From: Garcia nutans
Lineage: Eukaryota > Streptophyta > Magnoliopsida > Malpighiales > Euphorbiaceae
Length of the DNA: 64,000 bases
Direction: 5' to 3'
Assembly (NCBI GenBank): GCA_947685225.1
Contig: CANTUV010000024.1
Location: 23,268,001-23,332,000, forward strand
The stretch's first letter is position 1. Each line of letters opens with the position of its first letter. Of this stretch, positions 57,247 through 64,000 are shown piece after piece. The position numbers were made by a program, and so were the translations under genes. The notes under the pieces were generated by a model. It was not told where the DNA came from, ran no database searches, and was given only the letters and a program-made list of their open reading frames with translations.

Positions 57247-57796
57247 GTTGTTCTTGTTGAAAGGGTTGGAATACATCATTGCAATATTTAATAAGTGAGT
57301 TCCCTTGAAAAGCTCTTTAATGCCAAAGGGTAGATGAGAGGAAGGTGTTTTGGGATTGTTGGGTTATATATATAAATGGTTACTTCATTCTTGAAATGCT
57401 CTTGAACTTAATGATTAAGCTCACATTTCCTAAATATCATGCCTTTACCTTAGCCTCATTACAACCCAATAAAGACCTTTTGATTGATGCTTGATTGTTA
57501 TTTTGTGGTGGAGATTTGATTGATAAGCGAGCCTATGGTAATAATCTTTCATTGATTGTTATAAGTGTAAACACCACCATGATCAAACACTTGTAAGAGT
57601 TGGTGAGGGAGCAATAACATTGGTTATGCATGGAAAACCACTTAATTGCATTGGTGTCGATTTTGTTTGATTCGATATTGATTGCAGATTTAGGGATAGG
57701 GAAGTCTTGATGCATCTTTATAACTCTTGAACTTAAAAAAATTCATCTGGTTAGTGTGTTTTGATTTTAGCCTTGCTTGGGGACAAGCAAGGAGTT
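56516..57796 (+). other. Non-coding 3' region of the Athila-like element
   Basis: AT-rich. Contains TTAAGTGTGGGG-type words at about 56561-56573 and 57146-57157 in addition to the true PPT, and an (AAT)n microsatellite at 57198-57245. No gene. Confidence 0.75.
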
Positions 57797-57810
57797 AAGT
57801 GTGGGGTATT
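57797..57810 (+). other. Polypurine tract of the Athila-like element
   Basis: AAGTGTGGGGTATT directly before the 3' LTR start. Confidence 0.8.
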
Positions 57811-59931
57811 TGTTTAGTTCATATTTGTACTAGTTTTTAGTGTGATTTTTATGTGTTTTTAGTTAATGTTTTGCTTGATTTTTGTTTAAAGTTTGTTTAA
57901 AGTGTTATTTTTAGGTTTAGGTGCAAGAACACCCTTGGAAGATCAAAACCGAGCAAGAAAAGCATGAACCAAGCATGACATGGCCAAGCCAAGCAAGACA
58001 TGGCCATGTCCCTCAAAAGAAATTCAAGGCAGAAGCAGACACACCCAGAGACACGGTCAAGCCTCTGGCCGTGTCTCATTCAAAGAACAAACCAAGAACA
58101 AACCAAAGAAGAGAAGGAAAATGAGCAACAGGAAGAGACACACCCAGGTGACACGGCCAAGAAAAAAATGGCTTGGCCGTGTCCCATTCATACCAAAGAA
58201 CAAGAAAGCAAGCAGAGACTGACACTGTCAAGGGACACGGCTAAGACACTGGCCATGTCACCTGACACGGCCTTGTCTCACCTTGTATCAACAACAATGA
58301 GGGACACGGCTAGGAGCTTGGCCGTGTCCCAAGAAGAAAAACACAAGAGACACAGCCAAGCTCCAAATGGCTTGGCCGTGTCACCTCTCACAACCAAAGA
58401 GAAGAAAGAAAGAAAAGAAAGGTCCAGTGAGGGACACGGCCAAGGGACAAGGCCGTGTCCCATGAAAAATCAAGAGACACGGCCAAGCCAACCTTGGCTT
58501 GGCAGTGTCACCTCAAGGAGGAGACCAAGAGACATGGCCAAGACATTCTTGGCTTGGCCGTGTCACACAAAAATTATTTGATTTCTTTCAACAAAGTGGG
58601 GGAAAAAGTGGGAGACAAACACTATTGCTTGCCAAAACAAATAGAAAACAAAGAAAAAGTGGGGGACAAAGGGAAATGGGATGAGTTGGAAGGCATGGGT
58701 GTTGATTTTTGAATGAATTAAAAGGAGAGGAAGAGGAAAATGGCGGGAGTTCTTGGCTTCTTGGAGCCAAATTTCTGCAAAAAATGTGGGAGAGGGAGAG
58801 AGTGACACTCTCCCTTGTCCCTTCACCTCCAACCTCCATTTCCATCCTCTCCACCTTCTCCATCTTCCATTGATAGGATCTTTGAGGTTCTTTGGGATAA
58901 ATTGGGTTACAAGTTCTCAAAGGTTGAAGAAGCTTCATTGAAGGGAGTGGTGACTTGAGAAAGCTCCATTCCATCTTCCAAAGGCAAAATCAATTGAAAG
59001 GTTGGTGACTTGAGAAAGCTCCATCGAAAGGTTTGGTGACTTGAGAAAGCTCCATTCCACATTGCAAGGGGAATCAACCATTGAAGAGGGCTTGAGTTCT
59101 TCATCATACATCAAGTGGAGATAGGAGGAAGACTAGCAATCCTACTCTTGGCATCTTCACAAGGGGTTTTTCTATTCTCTTTTTTAATTCATTTCTTATT
59201 GTTGTATTAATAGAATTGATATTGCAATGGACAATTTGTATTTGTGTTATATTGAGTTGAATGAATGTTATAAATTAATGATGTTGAGCTAAATACCCAT
59301 GTTTAGGGTTTATAGTATATTTGGTTGAATGTCTTGATTTGATATTTACATTGATGTTCCTTGTTGATTGGTTGATTGTATTGTATTAAATGCTAGGTTA
59401 ATAGATTAGCTACCTATTGATCTTTGAATATTGGATGATGAACCGAGAGGTGAAATCCGATATCAAAACTATATAATCGACCACCCTATGAATGAATTAG
59501 AAATATAAGTTCTAGGGTTTATTAATTTGGTAATGTAAAAGAATTGGTCATTGTTAATTCATGAATGTGAAAACTAATGGATTGGTAATTGACTAGTTAA
59601 TCTTAAGAAACAAATTAATTACAAGGTTATGTTAATGGACAATTGAGAATTGAGCTTTGATTGAATGGACCTATGACCTTAGGCACCTTCCTAAGAATCG
59701 ATTTGATCTTGCACACCCATCACACACTTCAACCTACGCACGTTAATTTTAGATTTAAATTAATCTTGCACATTTCACACAACAAACAATTCCGCATTTA
59801 AATACTTGTCAATCAAGCTATTACGAACCACACCTTCTTAGGGAAACGACCTTGGGGCGATCACTTTTGCTACAGCTACCTCGTATACTTGCGAGTGACG
59901 CTTTGTAGTAGTACTTAATTTGAGCGCAACA
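57811..59931 (+). mobile_element. 3' LTR of the Athila-like element
   Basis: 2121 bp. It differs from the 5' LTR by scattered substitutions and a 13-bp duplication (AACAAACCAAG repeated near 58085-58105). Confidence 0.92.
57976..58568. repeat. ACACGGCCA...TGGCCGTGT palindrome cluster 5
   Basis: The 3' LTR copy of cluster 4, with several arms now mismatched (for example ACACGGTCA, GGCAGTGTC). Both kinds of change look like C-to-T or single-base drift. Confidence 0.88.
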
Positions 59932-59936
59932 CAACA

Positions 59937-60172
59937 TTTGATTTCAAAATAAAAATTCAAAATAAAAATGTTTTTTTTCATACAAAGCTTTCAAGTTAAG
60001 GGAAGTATGTTGAACCTCGAAGGACACATTGGGCAAGAAGAAGATATGAAAGCTAGATAAAAAAAAAGAAAGAGAGAGAGAGAAGAGAGTTACAGTAAAT
60101 ATGGAAATTATATATTATTATTATTATGCTTTTTATACAATGATTACATAATTGGTACAATTTATACATTAC
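59937..60172 (+). mobile_element. Internal fragment of element G (right of insertion) and spacer
   Basis: 59937-60036 continues the match to 21840-21930 of element D. Then a purine-rich (GA)n spacer (60058-60085) and AT-rich DNA resemble 6336-6419 next to the PMD remnant of element B. The join at about 60036 brings the D-type body to the antisense gene. Confidence 0.7.
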
Positions 60173-62543
60173 TAAGAAGGTGGTGGTAGGTCATCAAATA
60201 AAGCCCTGAAAAAATCATCCCCTATTGGAGGAGGGGGCAAATTACTCATCTCGGGATCCCGAAGCAGGAGCACCAAAATCCTTATTACCTTGGAGTTCTA
60301 ATCTATCACGGTCCTCATCGGAGGTAGACGAAAGGATCTCATGGTCATCAGTCTGGGGGCCTCTTGATGAAGAAGTGCCAGGATCCCTCATCCCTTGAAA
60401 TCGGAAGTCTCGAAAATTTTGTTCGGGTTGATGATATAAGTTTTTGAAATGAGAAGCCTGTTGATGACTTGCAGCCAACACTTCTTGAAGTTTCCTATTT
60501 TGTTCTTCAAGCATCCGCTGCGAGCCAAAAAGAAAAAAGGTAAGAGCATATATAATCATGCATACATATAGCATAAATTACCATGAAATAAGAGAACTTA
60601 CCAGGTAATTTATATCAATGCCCTGCGGATGAGATGGCATATCTTGTGGGCTAGAATAAGCCAACAAAGGGGTAGTAAAAGAAGGTCCAGCCTCATGATC
60701 AAATGAGCCAACAGCCTGCAACAATCATTAAAGAATCAAAAAAGAAAGAAGCAGTTGCAAGGGAAAATGGAAAAGGTTTACCTGAGAAGTACTAGCCCCG
60801 AGATGTGGAACTAACTCTCCTGCATCTCCATGATGTTCCTCTTCATCTCTACCCTCATTTTCTTCAGGAATTTCCCGTATACCAATAGGAGATACATCAA
60901 AGTTCAAGAGCCTTCTTTGAATAAAATGGGCATAAGATGCACTCGGCGGATAGAGAAATGCTTCAATACCATAACCGTACCGAGCCGACCACCATGCATC
61001 CTCCGACATTGATATAATATTTAAAGTAAATTTCGGGAAAGGCATCGGAATCCTCTACTGCTCTGGACCAAGAAAACACTCATAAACTCTCTCTCTGAGA
61101 AACCAGCCACTAGACATTGGGCCAGCGATGACTTGGCGAGAATGTTGGAAAGATAGCATAACCTTCATGAAGGGAGACCAGTTTGTTTGCTCTTCTGGGT
61201 TCCACTAGGCCAAATTCACCTGTAAAATAACATAAGGTAAGTAAACTTTCACATAAAATTGAAAGTATACTAATGTTATTTTACCTGATCCTAGGTTAAG
61301 CGGCTCAACACAAAGCGGTGAGTATGCACAAGGTGAGAGCCGGGAACGTCCACACTATTGGACAACCAGAAATTTAATCTCGGATACCCGATTCTCTCTC
61401 AAAAAATACCGGGTACCCTCACAAAGTTGTGTTCATATGCCTATGCCTACAATAATAGTAAAGATCAAATTCATGCAAGAAAAGAGTGGAATTGACATTG
61501 GTGGAAGAAGAATACCTCGACAACCACCATCAAGCCAACAAAAGACTTCTTGTTTCGGCAAATTTTATCAAGACCACGGTAAAGACAGGCAAGACCAGCT
61601 TCACCCCAGCCAGAAGATGGTACCGTTCATAAATAAGAAAGGGCCTTCAACACTGACAAATGAATGGAGGATTCAATGCTGTCTAAGATGGTCAACCCAA
61701 GCAAATATAACAAAAATTCTCGAGCATACTGTTGGGGCATGTCCCTGTGAAGCCGTCCTTCGTAGTTCATCTAATAATGGCGAATCAATTCAATTTTTAT
61801 CTTAAAAGGCCCCTTATATGATGGTTCCATACCAATTAATTGTTGGATTTCTTCAAATGTCAAAATATCGTTGGTCAGAGGAACCGAAACACCATCATAC
61901 CGAAGGCCGGTTATAGCAGTAAAATCGACCGGACCAATTGTCATCTCTCCAATGGGCAAGTGAAAAGTGTGGGTTGTGTCCAACCATCATTTTGCAAGCA
62001 TCTGGACTATGCTCCGGTCTATCATATACTCCTCGGATGGCAATTGTAAGATGAAGCTCTCAAAGCAGCAATCTCGGATAATCTGCCTTACCCGAGAAGG
62101 CACTATATCATACCATTGTCGGGCTTTGTAAATACACCTTCCGGACCAAACAACGCAACGATCTCTCTAACACAGAGCCAGGTAAGTTAATACAAGGTAA
62201 GTACATATTATCCTATCTGCTAAAATTAATATATTTTTCCTAAATTTTCTAAAAAAGATGATAATATAAAAATATAAATAAAAAAATAAAGACAAACACA
62301 ATAATAATAAAAGAGCGTAATATAAAAACATAAATCAAAAATCAAAAATAAAATAAAATAACAGAAAGACGAAAAAATCAAAATAAAAAATAAAAAAAAA
62401 GAAAAAATAATTACCGCGCTCTTTTAGTTTGAACTACGATGAAGCGGCATCCCGGCTAGTAGATCTATATTTCCATCTTCATGATGCCGAATAAACTTTA
62501 ATAACTCAGCATTAGAATGAGTTCCTGACCTTAAAGCATGCAT
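60173..62543 (-). pseudogene. Plant mobile domain gene, copy 3, six exons, antisense to element G
   Basis: Minus strand. Exon 1 starts with ATG at 62543 and runs to 62415 (SGTHSNAELLKFIRHHEDG), with GT donor. Exon 2 (62166-61516) has IYKARQWYDIVPSRVRQII, PSEEYMIDRSIVQMLAK, TTHTFHLPIGEMTIGPVDF, ITGLRYDGVSVPLTNDILTF and QQLIGMEPSYKGPFKIKIE, a clear PMD. Exon 3 spans 61446-61285, exon 4 61219-60782 (MSEDAWWSARYGYGIEAF and an acidic tail), exon 5 60715-60602 and exon 6 60517-60173 (RMLEEQNRKLQEVLAASHQQ, then MRDPGTSSSRGPQTDDHE). All visible introns have GT...AG ends at the same places as copy 2. Lesions: TAA at the end of exon 1, TGA after MLAK, TAG after IRHY, a frameshift near 60255. This is the best preserved copy. 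Confidence 0.87.
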
Positions 62544-62627
62544 TTTTTTGAAAACTATGTGTTAAATTTGAGAGAATTATAGAAATTGAGAATTTAGCTG
62601 TGAATGAAATGAAGGAATTCGTTCGGG

Positions 62628-62635
62628 TTTATATA
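62628..62635 (-). promoter_or_regulatory. TATA box of antisense PMD gene, copy 3
   Basis: TATATAAA on the minus strand, about 85 bp upstream of the ATG at 62543. Confidence 0.65.
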
Positions 62636-62679
62636 GAGAAACGGCAAGGGACAAAAATTCAAAAGTAAGTTTTATTGTT

Positions 62680-62830
62680 CATGAATAGTATATTACTATT
62701 GATAATTTGGGATATACTATTTACTAACATTTTTAAATAGTAAGTTACTATTTATAAATAGTAAAAAGTGCATAAACAGTGACTACACAGTAAATAAACA
62801 GTAAATTCAATTATTCACTTTAATCATTCA
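62680..62830. repeat. CTATTTATAAATAG-type palindromes upstream of PMD copy 3
   Basis: TACTATTTATAAATAGTA at about 62750-62765 and several half copies (TAGTATATTACTA, ACACAGTAAATAAACAGT). Same location relative to the gene as 3195-3455. Confidence 0.7.
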
Positions 62831-62874
62831 ACATGTGCATGAAAATTAGCCAAACTTTTTGAAATAAAAAAATT

Positions 62875-63420
62875 ATTAGCTCGGGTCCAGAACCCAAATT
62901 TTGATTAGGTCTAGAACCTAGAATCTCTTCTAAATTCAGAACTTAGCTCGAGTCAAGAACCCAAATTTTGATTAGGTCCAGAACCTATAATCTTTTCTAA
63001 GCTCAGAACTTAGTTCGGGTCCAGAACCCAAATTTTTCTTAGGTCCAGAACCTAGAATCTTTTCTAAGTCCAAAACTTAGCTCGGGTCCAGAACCCAAAT
63101 GTTCCTTAGGTCCAGAACCTAGAATCTCTTTTAAGTCCAGAACTTAGCTCGGGTCCAAAACCCAAATTTTCCTTAGGTCCAGAACCTAGAATCTCTTTTA
63201 AGTCCAGAATTTAGATCGGGTCCAGAACCCAAATTACCCGTAGGTCCAGAACCTAGAATATTTTCTAAGTCCAGAACTTAGCTCGGGTCCAGAACCCAAA
63301 TTTTTCTTAGGTCCAGAACCTAAAATTTTCTTTAGGTCCAGAACCTAAAATTACACTTAGGTCCAGAACCTAAAATTATCCTTGAGTCCAGAACTCGAAC
63401 CGGGTCCAGAACCCAAAACC
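62875..63420 (+). repeat. Mini-hairpin array, 3' region of element G
   Basis: Nine to ten units of about 60 bp. Hairpins GGGTCCAGAACCC, TAGGTCCAGAACCTA and CTAAGTCCAGAACTTAG alternate regularly, then TAGGTCCAGAACCTA alone repeats near 63305-63375. GAGTCCAGAACTC closes the array. Confidence 0.88.
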
Positions 63421-63484
63421 TAATTCAACTCAAAAATTAAGTCTTATTGCTTTTCACTCTCTTTTACTAAAGTCTCAGATCATT

Positions 63485-63500
63485 CAAGCAGGGAGCAAAC
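63485..63500 (+). other. Polypurine tract of element G
   Basis: CAAGCAGGGAGCAAAC before the LTR start; one G of the family tract is A here. Confidence 0.75.
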
Positions 63501-64000
63501 TGTAGACCCTTAATTTTTGACTCAGTCCGGTCCAATATATTTTAATAAGTCCAAAAATAATTTTTGTGTGGTCCTATATATTTTAATTAGTCCAAAATAA
63601 TTTTTGTGTTATCTTAATTAAATAATATTTGCTTTAGTATTTAGTTTTTATAATTATTAAAAAATAAAAAATAATAATAATAAACAAAAAAATAAAAATA
63701 AAAATCGGCAACGAAAAATCGGCTACGAAAAAATTCGTCGCCGAAGAGTTGGGACGAAATGGCCTTGGGCCATTTCACCCGCAGGCAAATTTTTGCCCCG
63801 CAACCCCCTGCAGCAACTTTTTCGCCAGTAAAATTTTTCCGTAGCAGTTTTTTTTTTCCAGCGAAATTTTTCCGACGCAAATTTTTTCGAAACAAAATAC
63901 AATTCGGTTTCGATTTTCTTTTCTTAATTAATGTTAGATTATGTGAACAATTAAGATTAATCACCAAAATCATCTATAAATAGGACCAAAAACAACACAA
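63501..64000 (+). mobile_element. Element G 3' LTR, cut by window end
   Basis: Starts TGTAGACCC. TATA box at 63975-63982. GC-rich block at about 63700-63890, with text close to that of the LTR at 51821. The rest lies outside the window. Confidence 0.88.
63975..63982 (+). promoter_or_regulatory. LTR TATA box (element G, 3')
   Basis: TATAAATA, about 475 bp into the LTR. Confidence 0.65.

Larger units (their letters stand above)
52755..59931 (+). mobile_element. Athila-like non-autonomous LTR retrotransposon, complete
   Basis: TSD CAACA on both sides (52750-52754, 59932-59936); the empty site is visible near 21825. LTRs 52755-54864 and 57811-59931 are almost identical by eye, so insertion is recent. 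The 2.9-kb interior has a PBS, a gag remnant and a scrap of RT, but no protease, RNase H or integrase. It must rely on a relative for movement. Confidence 0.93.

Overview
This is plant nuclear DNA, very probably from a eudicot with a large genome. I see no host gene. Almost all of the window is nested LTR retrotransposons in various states of decay. The basis for this is the integrase, gag and RT signatures, LTR ends (TG...CA), primer-binding sites (PBS), polypurine tracts (PPT) and several 5-bp target-site duplications (TSDs). I cannot name the species.

The dominant family is an Ogre/Tat-type Ty3-gypsy element with LTRs of about 2.0-2.2 kb that start TGTAGACCC and end CTCACA. The PBS core is TGGCGACTCCAYTGGGGA, and a 3' region of tandem mini-hairpins ends in CAAGCAGGGGGCAAAC. 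I use letters for copies. A (-): 3' LTR 287-2477, hairpins, antisense PMD gene to 4647. B (+): integrase 4648-5367, antisense DUF7745-like and PMD remnants, hairpins, 3' LTR 8277-10414. C (-): gag start, leader and 5' LTR 10415-13890. H (+): 3' region 13891-15065. D (+): 5' LTR 15066, gag 18308-20217, non-coding body, 3' LTR 24117-37911 (split). E (+): 37912-43752. I (-): 43753-51820, the most complete tail, with both antisense genes. G (+): 51821 to beyond the window end.

Other elements sit inside these. A nearly intact SIRE-like Ty1-copia element (25612-37526, minus strand, TSD CTATT) lies in D's 3' LTR and itself holds a TGTAACACC-type solo LTR (27363-30221, TSD TAAAC) and a piece of Athila-like LTR (about 30345-31775). 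A complete Athila-like non-autonomous element (52755-59931, TSD CAACA) lies in G. A 510-bp foldback element with a tRNA-like B box (19092-19601, TSD TGATC) splits D's gag. An Ogre-type solo LTR (39466-41423, TSD GGATG) splits E's LTR.

The most unusual biology is antisense cargo in the Ogre/Tat elements. Between the integrase and the 3' LTR, on the strand opposite to gag-pol, lie a plant mobile domain (PMD) gene with about six exons and a two-exon DUF7745-like gene. The PMD gene has a TATA box in each of the three copies whose 5' end is present, and the one complete DUF7745-like copy also has one. Intron positions agree between copies. All copies here are decayed. Two other signals stand out. 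The 3' tandem repeats, although different in sequence, all reduce to small hairpins whose stems covary. A palindromic module (ACACGGCCA...TGGCCGTGT) recurs in three otherwise unrelated element types.
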